A stretch of DNA of 64,000 nucleotides, taken from positions 372,001-436,000 of the forward strand of contig JAHQIW010005280.1 of NCBI GenBank assembly GCA_019055375.1, read 5' to 3'. The stretch comes from Parelaphostrongylus tenuis (taxonomy: Eukaryota; Nematoda; Chromadorea; Rhabditida; Metastrongylidae). The notes below the pieces were generated by a model. It had not been told where the DNA came from. It saw only the letters and a program-made list of their open reading frames with translations, and ran no database searches. Shown piece by piece: positions 21,891 to 31,208 of the stretch; position 1 is the first letter of the stretch; each line of letters starts with the position of its first letter. Both the position numbers and the translations under genes were made by a program.

Positions 21891-22017
21891 TGAACATTTG
21901 CAAACCGTCGAGCATTATCAAACTAATCATAATAAACGCGATAGATATCGCGACAATTGAGCAGACGAGAATGGAATAAACGTAAGCTTCGGTCAAACCA
22001 CAACTTTTTGATCCGTA

Positions 22018-22089
22018 GGGGCTATAGCTCAGTGGTAGAGCGCTCCCTTAGCATGGGAGAGGGCTGGGGTTCAATTCCCCATAGCTCCA
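22018..22089 (+). tRNA. tRNA-Ala(AGC) copy 23
   Basis: 72 nt, D-loop AGTGGTA; TTTT follows. Confidence 0.92.
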
Positions 22090-22217
22090 TGAACTTTTGC
22101 AAACCGTCGAGCATTATCAAACTAATCATGATAAACGTGATAGATATCGCGACATTTGAGCGAACGAGAATGAAATAAATGAAAGCTTCGGCCAATCCAC
22201 AACCTATGTGATCTGTA

Positions 22218-22289
22218 GGGGCTATAGCTCAGTGGTAGAGCGCTCCCTTAGCATGGGAGAGGGCTGGGGTTCAATTCCCCATAGCTCCA
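22218..22289 (+). tRNA. tRNA-Ala(AGC) copy 24
   Basis: 72 nt, D-loop AGTGGTA; TTTT follows; next spacer is the short type. Confidence 0.92.
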
Positions 22290-22362
22290 TGAACTTTTGC
22301 AAATCATCGAGCATTATCAAACTAATCATGATAAACGCGATAGATATCGCGAGTGACCCGTA

Positions 22363-22434
22363 GGGGCTATAGCTCAGTGGTAGAGCGCTCCCTTAGCATG
22401 GGAGAGGGCTGGGGTTCAATTCCCCATAGCTCCA
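22363..22434 (+). tRNA. tRNA-Ala(AGC) copy 25
   Basis: 72 nt, D-loop AGTGGTA; TTTT follows. Confidence 0.92.
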
Positions 22435-22562
22435 TGAACTTTTGCAAACCGACGAGTACTTTCAAACTAATCATGATAAACGTGATAGATATCGCGACAT
22501 TTGAGCGAACGAGAATGAAATAAATGAAAGCTTCGGCCAATCCACAACCTATGTGATCTGCA

Positions 22563-22634
22563 GGGGCTATAGCTCAGTGGTAGAGCGCTCCCTTAGCATG
22601 GGAGAGGGCTGGGGTTCAATTCCCCATAGCTCCA
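22563..22634 (+). tRNA. tRNA-Ala(AGC) copy 26
   Basis: 72 nt, D-loop AGTGGTA; TTTT follows. Confidence 0.92.
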
Positions 22635-22763
22635 TGAACTTTTGCAAACCGACGAGTACTTTCAAACTAATCATGGTAAACGCGATAGATATCGCGACAA
22701 TTGAGCGAGACGAGAATGGAATAAATGTAAGCTTCGGTCAATCCACAGCTTATGTGATCCGTA

Positions 22764-22834
22764 GGGGCTATAGCTCAGTGGTAGAGCGCTCCCTTAGCAT
22801 GGGAGAGGGCTGGGGTTCAATTCCCATAGCTCCA
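22764..22834 (+). tRNA. tRNA-Ala(AGC) copy 27, one C short
   Basis: 71 nt: the T-stem 3' strand is CCC instead of CCCC (TTCAATTCCCATAG). No TTTT follows and the spacer is truncated. Mutation or consensus error. Confidence 0.75.
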
Positions 22835-22932
22835 TGAACATCATAATAAACGCGATAGATATCGCGACAATTGAGCAGACGAGAATGGAATAAATGTAAG
22901 CTTCGGTCAATCCACAAATCATGTGATCCGTA

Positions 22933-23004
22933 GGGGCTATAGCTCAGTGGTAGAGCGCTCCCTTAGCATGGGAGAGGGCTGGGGTTCAATTCCCCATAGC
23001 TCCA
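22933..23004 (+). tRNA. tRNA-Ala(AGC) copy 28
   Basis: 72 nt, D-loop AGTGGTA; GAGCTTTTGC follows, keeping T4. Confidence 0.92.
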
Positions 23005-23131
23005 TGAGCTTTTGCAAACCGTCGAGCATATCAAACTAATCATAATAAACGCGATAGATATCGCGACATTTGAGCGAACGAGAATGAAATAAATGAAAGC
23101 TTCGGTCAATCCACAACCTATGTGATCCGTA

Positions 23132-23205
23132 GGGGCCATAGCTCAGAGTGGTAGAGCGCTCCCTTAGCATGGGAGAGGGCTGGGGTTCAATTCCCCATAG
23201 CTCCA
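23132..23205 (+). tRNA. tRNA-Ala(AGC) copy 29
   Basis: 74 nt, D-loop AGAGTGGTA; acceptor GGGGCCA makes one weaker pair with TAGCTCC. TTTT follows. Confidence 0.87.
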
Positions 23206-23333
23206 TGAACTTTTGCAAATCATCGAGCTTTATCAAACTAATCATGGTAAACGCGATAGATATAGCGACAATTGAGCAGACGAGAATGGAATAAATGTAA
23301 GCTTCGGTCAATCCACAACCTATGTGATCCGTA

Positions 23334-23405
23334 GGGGCTATAGCTCAGTGGTAGAGCGCTCCCTTAGCATGAGAGAGGGTTGAGGTCCAATTCCTCATAG
23401 CTGCA
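23334..23405 (+). pseudogene. tRNA-Ala copy 30, degenerate terminal unit
   Basis: Anticodon stem GAGAG, T-loop TCCAATT and acceptor end TAGCTGC all deviate and the discriminator region is CACACG; only TTT follows. Typical of a decaying edge unit. Confidence 0.75.
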
Positions 23406-23584
23406 CACGTTTCTGCAATCGTCGTCAATGATTTGTACGAGGGCTTTATATTAGTATTCAATATCTTTTATCCAACTGAGCGTACGAGGAAACTCAACAA
23501 TCATCGTTTTGCGCACTTTTTGCTAAACAGCATCAAATAATGAACCTGAGAAATCAAATTGATCTTCTTCATACTTCTATATGG

Positions 23585-23790
23585 TCACGCATCTCCTCCA
23601 CAGATCTCTCTGCGGTTGGCCGCCAGGGCGCGAAGCTTGTCCAGTGATGAAGCGTAGGTATCAAACGCGAACCAAAAACAATGTGCTTCTTCGAGACGCA
23701 GTTTCACTTGACGAACGCTTTCACTCTTTCTGTAGAGCCACTTTGAGATAGCTTCTTCTCTACGAGTCAGTTTGGTGAGCAGGCTCTAAT
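23585..23790 (-). other. Coding-like remnant, possibly retroelement gag-like
   Basis: A minus-strand frame without an obvious start stays open for over 60 codons and is charged and helical (KLTRREEAISKWLYRKSES, VRQVKLRLEEAHC). I do not recognise it with certainty; composition resembles the N-terminal region of a nematode retroelement polyprotein. Low confidence. Confidence 0.25.
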
Positions 23791-24199
23791 GAAGCTGCTG
23801 GGAAGCGAAGTACATGGGAGACAATTAGAGAATTTCCTTCAACAAATAAGCACCTTCCTCTCTCCTGGGGAGATAGCAGGCTATCCGTGAGTAACCAGTT
23901 CCTACATTCATAGTTGAACACATCATGTGGCTCCGAAAGAGTCCCGCTACAACAGCATCGGTAATGACGAATACGAAGAGGTTGCAAAATCTCAGGGCTA
24001 AACCAAGCTGCAAAAACTGCAAGGGATTGTTGTGACGATCTCCGCGACGATATAACGCACGTATATGGATACGAAACCTACATTAGAGGATCTGATGGTT
24101 CATGCAAGTGGTATGAGGTACGACGTATTTGACCTGGCCGAAACGAGAAAACGGCATCTTATTCACATCTCCCTTTACGCTCAACAGAATGGAAATCTA

Positions 24200-24535
24200 G
24201 TAATGGGCTCTTGTACAGCCCGATAAACGTGTTTCAAGCTTACAGTCTCGTCAGTCGGGCAGAACATGTCGTCTTTCAGTCCTTTTAGCCGATCGTCTGT
24301 ATGTGATTTAGTCCCCATATTAAGAGGTAGCGAAGACGAACTATTTACACTGCAAATCAAGTGAAATTATCATCGAGTTTACAGTGTTGTACACTCGATT
24401 GCTCTCTGCCTGGTATTTTCATAATAATATTCCTTTATTTGGAGTGTTTTCTTGAGACTACGCTCAAATTTCGATAGATTTATTGAAAACTGAGCGTGGT
24501 CTTAAGAAAACGCTCGAAATAAAGGTAGAATAGAA
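24200..24535. mobile_element. Hammerhead foldback element FB3 (degenerate)
   Basis: Left part has the GGGCTCTTGTACA block and a decayed minus-strand hammerhead (24218-24260: CTGACGA kept, stem II broken, palindrome ACACGTTT). The right part is a perfect-looking pair of the family's outer ends: TTTATTTGGAGTGTTTTCTT (24433) against AAGAAAACGCTCGAAATAAA (24504). Confidence 0.65.
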
Positions 24536-24726
24536 ATCTTCAAATGCTCCAGTTAGGTCTATGGAGATCGTGAAGTCGATACGATGAATGACCTTGTTCC
24601 AAAGCTACGTGGATGGAAGTGTGAGGCTTGAGCAGCAGAGCATCCTGATTACATGACCACCTTATTGACTCAGCGGGTATCCCTATCTCAACGTAGGCAT
24701 CGGAAACCCATTCGTTACTAAGCAAG

Positions 24727-24940
24727 ATGATAACCGTGTCGGCATTATTAAACGCGCAATCAACAGGCCGATTCTAGGAGCATCCAATATTTCGCAAATA
24801 ATATAATGGATCTGAAGTTCTGAGCAACGTTTACGATCGAAAATCAAAGACGTTATCCCACATATCAGATTACTGAGGATAAGGTGGGCCGGATTCATAA
24901 AGTGTTTAAATACCGTCTGATGGACGAAAGCCGTCAATGA
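24727..24940 (+). mobile_element. LINE (non-LTR retrotransposon) 3' coding remnant
   Basis: Plus-strand translation, with stops, gives IIKRAINRPILG ... LRSKIKDVIPHIRLLRIRWAG followed by a tryptophan/lysine segment. This is the C-terminal region typical of nematode non-LTR reverse transcriptases (RRMLG ... RS.I.D ... KIRWAGH). Strongly decayed. Confidence 0.6.
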
Positions 24941-25227
24941 TAAAATTTATCGATACGTCACACGCACAACACGAAAATCGCCGACCCGTTAATATAAATT
25001 CTTCACAGAAAAACATAGAACAAAGATATGATGTTCGACGAACTCGCACAGCGAAGAAGACTCACTGGGAGTCTTGTAGGCAGGAGGAAAAATGAAAGTT
25101 CCACTTTTGGTAGCTTAAGACAATCGCCGATGAATGGAACGACAGGTGCACAGGTGATTCTTTCTCTCGTGATCGTTGTTCACAATGGTGTTTATTCATT
25201 CATTGCGACTGGTAGAAGTCTAGTTAT

Positions 25228-25964
25228 AGGTTGGGAAAAAGTTTTGAGAAAGTGCTTGAAACTTTTTGGAGTGTCGGCCATTTTTTGTGTTTTTGGGCTT
25301 ATTTCAAAGCCCGTCTTCTACCGCGTTGACTGGTATAGAATTTATGTGCTCATTTCAAGATGGAGTTAACAAACGAACAAATTAGGTTGTTGATGATGTG
25401 CGAATGGCTAATGGGTTCAAATGCAACGGTGGCAAGTGAACGCATCAATGTGGCTTGGGGCGAAGACGCAGCTGGCAAAAGTACGGTGTACAGGTGGTTC
25501 AAAAACTTTGACAAAGGTGAAGAAAGTTTGGAAGATCATCCGTGTTTAGGTCATCCAAAAGAAGTTGATCGTCAAGCTGTGCTTGAAGCGAATGAAGAAA
25601 ATTCCCCTTTGAGATCTCGGATGCTGGCTGATGACGTTGACTGTGACCAACTGATCTTCCAAACTTTCTTCACCTCCGTCAAACTTTTTGAATCACTTGT
25701 ACACCGTACTTTTGCCAAATGTGTCTTCGCCCCAAGCCAGATTGATGCGTTCACTTGCCGCCATTTCATTTGAACACAATAGCCATTCCTGCATCATCAA
25801 CAACCTAATTTGCTCGCTTGTTAACTCCATCTTGAAATAAGTAGATAAATTACATACCAGTCAAACGCGGGAGAAAACGGGCTTTCAAATGAGCCCAAAC
25901 GGACAAAAAATGGCCGACACCCAGAAAAGTTGCAAGCATTTTCTCCGGACTTTTTCCCCAACCT
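25228..25964. mobile_element. Mariner element, foldback derivative 1
   Basis: Ends AGGTTGGGAAAAAGT and its complement bound the element. From 25362 (+) a Tc1/mariner transposase N-terminus is readable: ELTNEQIRLLMMCEWL, KSTVYRWFKNF (helix-turn-helix), GHPKEVDRQAVLE. On the minus strand from 25830 a second copy of the same N-terminus (ELTSEQIRLLMMQEWL) runs inward. The catalytic DDD domain is absent. Two 5' halves are thus fused tail to tail. Confidence 0.8.
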
Positions 25965-26689
25965 GTTAATGTGATGTGTAGAACATTGGCAACTGCAAGT
26001 ACAGCTGGTTGATTCTAATTCCAACGTCCCTTAGGTACTAGTAGACATTTGCATCCACTCCAACTCTACCCTATGGCTTTTTCGTTTGTCCTGTCTTGTG
26101 TTCATCTCTTCAAGTGACGGATATATTTGCTTCGCCGTATATGTATATTAGATCTTAAAGATGAGCTAAATAAAGAAAAATAGGACTTTGCAAGCCGGCT
26201 AGAGTTTATGAGTGTCAGTTAAGTCCAGAATACATCATTTAAGCGCTCCGTTTGTCAGCAATATTGTTGATGTGGTAGAAGTATCAGCTCACGTCACGGC
26301 TCCATAAGAGTGCTGGGAGAACTTTTCAATCAAAACGCTGCACGCAGAGTGCTCGATCCGTTAGTTGGTCGGTGGCTTCCCTGAAAAGCTCGAATGCGAT
26401 CCATACGGCTCTCCTTAACTCTAAATCCTTCATCGTCTTGTTTTCCATGTCCACTTAACGTCGAAGGTACATATACGCAGTGGACTCTTGATCAAAAATT
26501 TATTTATTTGGATTTGCTCACATTCGCTCTATGGTTTTTTCAAAAGCTTGGTTCTGATTTACTTAGTCCGATCTTTTTATTAGTGGTCCTATTTTCATTC
26601 ATCATGGCTGATAGCAATATCGTATTCGCCACAAGTCCCGACACATTCTTCATAATGGTTCTTTCCTGTGCAGCTAAATGAATTTTCAG

Positions 26690-26944
26690 CCTTGAAGTAG
26701 TATAAATACGGGAACAGACATGCATATATATGCACATGTATAAATATATACAGTTAGAGACAGAAACGGACATACATACACACAAGCATATATATATGTA
26801 TATATATATATATATATGTATACATATATGTACATATATATATATATTATATATATATTGGCAAAGATAGACAAGCAGACATATACACGCAGACATACAC
26901 AAATTTAAAGGCAAAGACACACAGACACGCACATATGCCAGAGT

Positions 26945-26994
<50 letters not shown>

Positions 26995-27065
26995 TACGGG
27001 AGAGGAGAGACGCACATATGCACACAGACGCCCTTCACACACACATACATATATGCACATACACA
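26690..27065. repeat. TA/CA-rich microsatellite
   Basis: Long (TA)n runs at about 26790-26870 and 26948-26993 amid ACACAT and ATATAC. ORFs of alternating Tyr/Ile here are artefacts. Confidence 0.95.
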
Positions 27066-27149
27066 TTTCAGAGGCAATATTTCGAAGTGATATAGGTGTG
27101 CGACCCTATGTCAAAGAGCGCAAAGTGAACACGCTATCTAGAAATTAGA

Positions 27150-27240
27150 AACCCTTCAGAATACGGCGAAGTTAAGCAGCCATGTCGTTCATGGAGGCAC
27201 TCGGTTGGGGGTACCGGCGGCTCGGGGCCGAGAGGTCCTG
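27150..27240 (+). pseudogene. 5S rRNA-like fragment
   Basis: Contains GAAGTTAAGCAGCC, the most conserved loop of 5S rRNA, then GGCACTCGGTTGGGGG and CGGGGCCGAGAGGTCCTG in roughly the expected order. The 5' third is not recognisable. Likely a 5S-derived relic; alternative is chance similarity. Confidence 0.35.
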
Positions 27241-27749
27241 TGAGTGAAAACTTTGAGAAGCGTGCTCGGTGTAAGGTGTCATGCCATGTCCTCTGTTGTA
27301 CCCGGTAGCCGTCATGCAAACGCACTAAGCCAGTGCTTGGAAACGTTTCCGGCAGTTCATGTTCAAGCCGTCTCTTTGTCATTTATAGTCGGTGATTTTT
27401 GTGATAAATGACGATTATAAAGGGGCGCGTGCGGTACAGTGCTTAAAGGGGGCTGCCCATGCCTTCCATCCCTAGGAGGTCGGCAAAAAAGCCACTAGAT
27501 AAACTAGGTATCGTAGCGATAGGGTCGACACTTGCAATACAAATCATCTTCAACTGGAGTATTCCATAATTCAAGAATATACAGAGAATAATTTGAAAAT
27601 GTAAAAACTCAAAATTTCTCAACTTTTCTCCACAACGTATCTTACTGTCCAGAGCTAAGCCTGACCGGCTGTGCCGCCGTTTGCGGATTAATGCTTGTGC
27701 CAAGGTTGCTGTACCGTTTCGAGCATGCACGAAAGCTTATAACGTTACT

Positions 27750-27962
27750 CTAACCCTTTGAGGACCAGTGTTGAATGACAGGCGACGTCGCGTTGTCGCT
27801 TGCGCGGCAATCAGGCAGGCGGCATCTCTGTGTCTATGCACGTGTGTCTGGGTGTCTGCCTGCTTTCCCACGAGACGCGGCGCCGCCAATACAGTAGCTG
27901 AGTGGCCTTTGGCGTCGCGCGGTAAGCATCGAAAAAATCATCATGGTCCCCAAAGGGTTTAA
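27750..27962. repeat. GC-rich foldback repeat family E
   Basis: Begins AACCCTTTGAGGACCAG and ends GGTCCCCAAAGGGTTT, a terminal inverted repeat, with a GC-rich interior (GACGTCGCGTTGTCGC, GAGACGCGGCGCCGCC). Confidence 0.65.
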
Positions 27963-28059
27963 TGAAAAACTAACGTACCATAGGGATTAGTATAAGGCGC
28001 ATGCTGAGATGTCGGCCATTCAATGTCAAAGTTGTTTAGGAGAATAATAGTACTGGCTT

Positions 28060-29100
28060 GATATGAGGTGTTCTTACATATTCGAGCACTAGAGCAAATA
28101 GCACCAAATTTATCAACCAGAAGATTTGAAATTGCTTAACAACACACAAAGTATGCGCCATCGGCCTGAACACATTTCTGCCATCTCTCAAGCAACAAAT
28201 CAACATCTCTTGGTGTAGAATTTTGTGAGCTTTCTTTTGGCACCAAATTTGTCTACACTTACCGTATCATGGCCGGTTAGCGAAGCCTTATGGCAATCTG
28301 CAGCTCTACGAGTACGAATTGAGACCCGATGCGCAGACCGCCTTCGAGAACATCGACCGTACAGAGGCTCAAGCATTTGTGTCCAGGCGAACAGCGTCCG
28401 GTTCCTAGTTGAATTTCGTTCCAATGGCAACACCAACTTGAAGGACCAGCTGCGCTCCGGATGTCCACGGGAAATTGATAAAGAGGCCGTCATCGAAGGA
28501 AGTGAAGAAGATGCGATTTTGACTATCGAGGAGTTGGGCTGACGATTTTGGCTGTGGTTATGCGACAGTCGTCAGAATTCTGAAGGCAGCAGGTAAGAAG
28601 TGGAAGAAGGGTCGATGAATTCCATACGAGCTCTTGTCTAATCGATCCGCGCCAAAGACTATGCTCAATCATCTTTAGGGACTGGACCTGGCCGATTCAC
28701 TGGGGTGAGCTCTGGGCCGCTGCCCTGAGGCCCTGTCAGGTCAACGCAAGACTGCAAGTCGCTAGATTGAAGAAGAGGAGGTTGACTGAACTGGGCTGGG
28801 AGTTGCTGGATCATCTGCCGCAGAGTCCTGACTTGTCGTCTGCTGACTATCACCTTTGTTCCAGTCGCTAGAGCACTTTCTGAACAGCGAGAAGATCCGG
28901 AAGATCAATTATTTCCGTCGATGATTGACAAGCTTTTTTTGAGTCGAGGCATAAAAAAGTTCATGCGCGCGGTATCGATTCGTTGCCTGAGAGATGGCAG
29001 AAACGTGTTCAGGATGATGGCGCGTACTTTGAGTAGTGCTGTTAAGCGATTTTATCTACTTCAAGTCAAGAAATCTAGTGTTTATTCCCCCAGTGCTAAG
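28060..29100 (+). mobile_element. Decayed mariner transposase
   Basis: Plus-strand pieces in order: GNTNLKDQLRSGCPREIDKE (N-terminal linker), a DFGCGYATVVRILKAAGKKW helix-turn-helix-like part, then ARLQVARLKKRRLTELGWEL and DHLPQSPDLSSADYHLC, which carries the mariner PDLSPADYHLF-type signature. Several frameshifts and stops; inactive. Different subfamily from the copies at 25.2 and 38.9 kb. Confidence 0.75.
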
Positions 29101-29184
29101 ATCCATAAGAGAGACCTAATATTAACCAGATTCTAGTCCTACTATATGCCGAAGAATGTCGAGTGATGTCAGAAACACTGGATG

Positions 29185-29255
29185 TCGACCGGCGGGATCG
29201 AACCCCCCCACCATCGTTTCGGGGGTGAGCGCTAACCGCTACACACAGATCGACC
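29185..29255 (-). repeat. tRNA-like element
   Basis: Minus strand: GTAGCGGTTAGCGCTCACC then GGGGTTCGATCCCGCCGG, with A and B boxes. The anticodon arm is abnormal, so it is probably a SINE head. Confidence 0.45.
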
Positions 29256-29654
29256 TCCTTTCTCCCATCCCCTCTTTCCACCCCTAAATCGGCCAAAATG
29301 TGCTAGCCTCACTTTTGGCCGTAAAACTAGGCGTTCTGTAATTACACACTTTACCACTAGAATGTCATCATGGTAAGCTATCGTACGCCGCCATTCCTCT
29401 CCTCCTTCTTTCCTCTTTTCCTCCTTTTTTTCCTGAGATTTCCTTTCCTTAAGGGGTTCGCTATCTTGATTTTTCCGTGTTTTTTCGTTCATCTAATCAT
29501 TTTTCATCTTTCCGCTGTCTGCGAACCCACCATTTTCCTTGTTAATTCTTTGTTTTATTTTACTTGTTCCGTCCATTTCTCATATTTTCTCCGCTTTTCT
29601 CGCCGTGTTATGATCTTCCTAGTACAGCTTGGGGAGAACCGAGTGCTGAGCGAA

Positions 29655-29725
29655 AAATCCGAGCTCTGACAACCCCGCACCCGTGACGGTTGGACGCTAG
29701 TTCGACTCTCGCTTGGGGTCGGATT
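29655..29725 (+). repeat. tRNA-like element
   Basis: GCACCCGTGACGGTTGGACG then TAGTTCGACTCTCGCTTGGG; B-box-like only. Partial SINE head. Confidence 0.35.
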
Positions 29726-30049
29726 TTTGCTCACCGCTCGGTTCTCTTCGGCGTTTAATCCGTCGTTTTTATTTTATTCTTGTTCTTAGGAGGTTTCAGA
29801 GCGGCCGTTTTATCACCAACTCAGGCTTAGGACAATGCCGGGAGAAAGCACAAATGCTAAGCTGGAAGAGCAAGGTAGCTATGATAAAGAGGTTAGAAGC
29901 GCTCCTACTTCTCATAGCAGTCGACTCTTTTCATTTTCACACTGTGAACCGCGGACCCAACTCCTCTGCGTCTCTAACCCCCCCCAGCGTGGGGGCGCAT
30001 TGAACGTATCACTGTATTACTTCAGTGTATCTCATTATTTGAAAAAAAA

Positions 30050-30330
30050 ACGCATGCGGCGCCAGTGGTTAGAGGTGCTCTGAGTCGCACCCGAGGTCAA
30101 TGGTTCGATCTCGCGCTCATGGCTTATCAAGCTATTCATCCCTCCGGGGTCGCCTAAATTGGTACCGGACTGGTCTCAGACTTGTCTGGGTGGATAAGCA
30201 ACGCTGATTCGATTCAGCGGGAGGCCTTCGCGAGTCACTGTAAAGACCAGATGTGCATTCAATCACCTCAAACGAAGTTAGAAATTGAAGACGAATGTAT
30301 GGCGCATTTCTGAGGGATTGATCATCCTTT
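30050..30330 (+). repeat. tRNA-derived SINE, family A, near full length
   Basis: Head GGCGCCAGTGGTTAGAGGTG with GGTTCGATCTCGCGCTCATG, body TCCCTCCGGGGTCGCC, GGTACCGGACTGG, GATTCAGCGGGAGGCC, tail AATGTATGGCGCATTTC. Confidence 0.8.
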
Positions 30331-30391
30331 ATCCTTTTGTCTCATTATTTGAGGCAGCATGTTACTTGGTCTGTTATGGGCTCCTTGTACA

Positions 30392-30435
30392 GCCCAATAC
30401 ACGTGTTTTCGGCCTTGCAGCCTCGTTAGACGGGC
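30392..30435 (-). ncRNA. Hammerhead motif with core mutation
   Basis: Minus strand: GCCCGT ... CTAACGA ... GGC/GCC around TGCAAG ... GAAA ... ACACGTGT ... A ... TTGGGC. The invariant G of CTGANGA is A here, and one extra A follows GAA, so it should be inactive. Confidence 0.65.
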
Positions 30436-30788
30436 AGGCCCTTCGTCTTTACCCAGTCTCATAGCGGGCTCCTACATATCCATCTATGAAGAGGTAGGCG
30501 ACGACGAACGGCTTACACGATCGCCGTCAAGCAAAAAATCGTATGATCGGCATTATTCGACACTCGATTGCTCTTGACTGGTATTCAAAACACTCGATCT
30601 AAGCGGTATAATATTTCAAAAGTACCAGCGACGAGCAATCGAGTGTCTAAAATTGCCGATCTTGTGATTTTTCACCTGACAGCGTTTGTGTAGGTAGTTC
30701 ATCGTCGCCCACCTCTTTATAGGAGGACTAAGAGCCCCCCCCCCCCCCCCCCCCCCGAGAAGATTGGCTAAAGACGAAGGACCTGCTC

Positions 30789-30831
30789 GGCCGGCTGACG
30801 AGGCTGCAAGGCCGAAACACATGTATCGGGC
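30789..30831 (+). ncRNA. Hammerhead ribozyme, core intact
   Basis: Core CTGACGA (30795-30801), stem II GGC/GCC with TGCAAG loop (30802-30813), GAA, ACACATGT (near-palindrome), A, then TCGGGC. Stem I pairs CCGG with TCGG. The stem II change from GTC/GAC to GGC/GCC keeps pairing. Confidence 0.7.
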
Positions 30832-31208
30832 CGTACAAGAGCTCATTAACAGGCCACATGACATGTTGGCTCAAACAAAAATTATGAGATATAATGAAAT
30901 CTGAGCGTGGTCCTAATAGAACACTTGAAAAAACGGCATTATTTCAATAATATTTTTGTTGTTTTACTCCTGTCTTATGTTATATGTAAATACATGTTGC
31001 TATAAATAGGAAAGTAACAACAATAATGCGGTTGAAGTAATACAATTATGCACTGAATGCGTTTTCATGGTGGGGATTAGATATGCACAGAAGGCAGAGC
31101 AGACCGTCGGGCATCGTCATGCTGGCGGTTGGAGATGTAGAGGAGATGGGTCCCCGGTCGCGAGAGGGTGAAATGTCCTTTATCTCTCCTCATAAAAGTG
31201 ATTTTTAG

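Larger units (their letters stand above)
17590..23420 (+). repeat. Tandem array of 30 tRNA-Ala(AGC) units
   Basis: Units of about 200-202 bp, each with a tRNA of 71-74 nt plus a spacer; three units are 145-146 bp (before copies 7, 17 and 25) and one is 169 bp. Most spacers carry a hairpin CGCGAT-AGAT-ATCGCG and AGCTTCGGTCAATCC or a close variant. Blocks repeat at higher order: the segment around 19600-19821 reappears at 20403-20624 and 21957-22178, so the array grew by duplication of multi-unit blocks. Minus-strand 91-codon and plus-strand 73-codon ORFs recurring here are translations of the repeat, not genes. All tRNAs are on the plus strand. Confidence 0.95.
30338..30936. mobile_element. 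Hammerhead foldback element FB4
   Basis: Arms CATTATTTGAGGCAGCATG and ACATGTTGGCTCAAAC; centre CAATCGAGTGTCTAAAATTG. Both arms carry hammerheads facing outward, each with stem II GGC/GCC. A poly-C tract (about 30736-30756) interrupts the right arm. The outer right end CTGAGCGTGGTCCTAATAGA matches the family's terminal sequence. Lies just upstream of Rpn7. Confidence 0.8.

Noticed and set aside
17811..23311. Repeated 91-codon minus-strand ORFs and 73-94-codon plus-strand ORFs across the tRNA array
   Set aside because: They are translations of tRNA plus spacer; the plus-strand peptide GYSSVVERSL is a well-known tRNA mistranslation, and the ORFs repeat with the array period.
26540..27025. 161-codon ORF of alternating Tyr/Ile/Cys on the minus strand
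   Set aside because: It runs through a TA/CA microsatellite.
27134..27382. 82-codon minus-strand ORF over the 5S-like region
   Set aside because: Overlaps the RNA-like sequence and has no coding signature.
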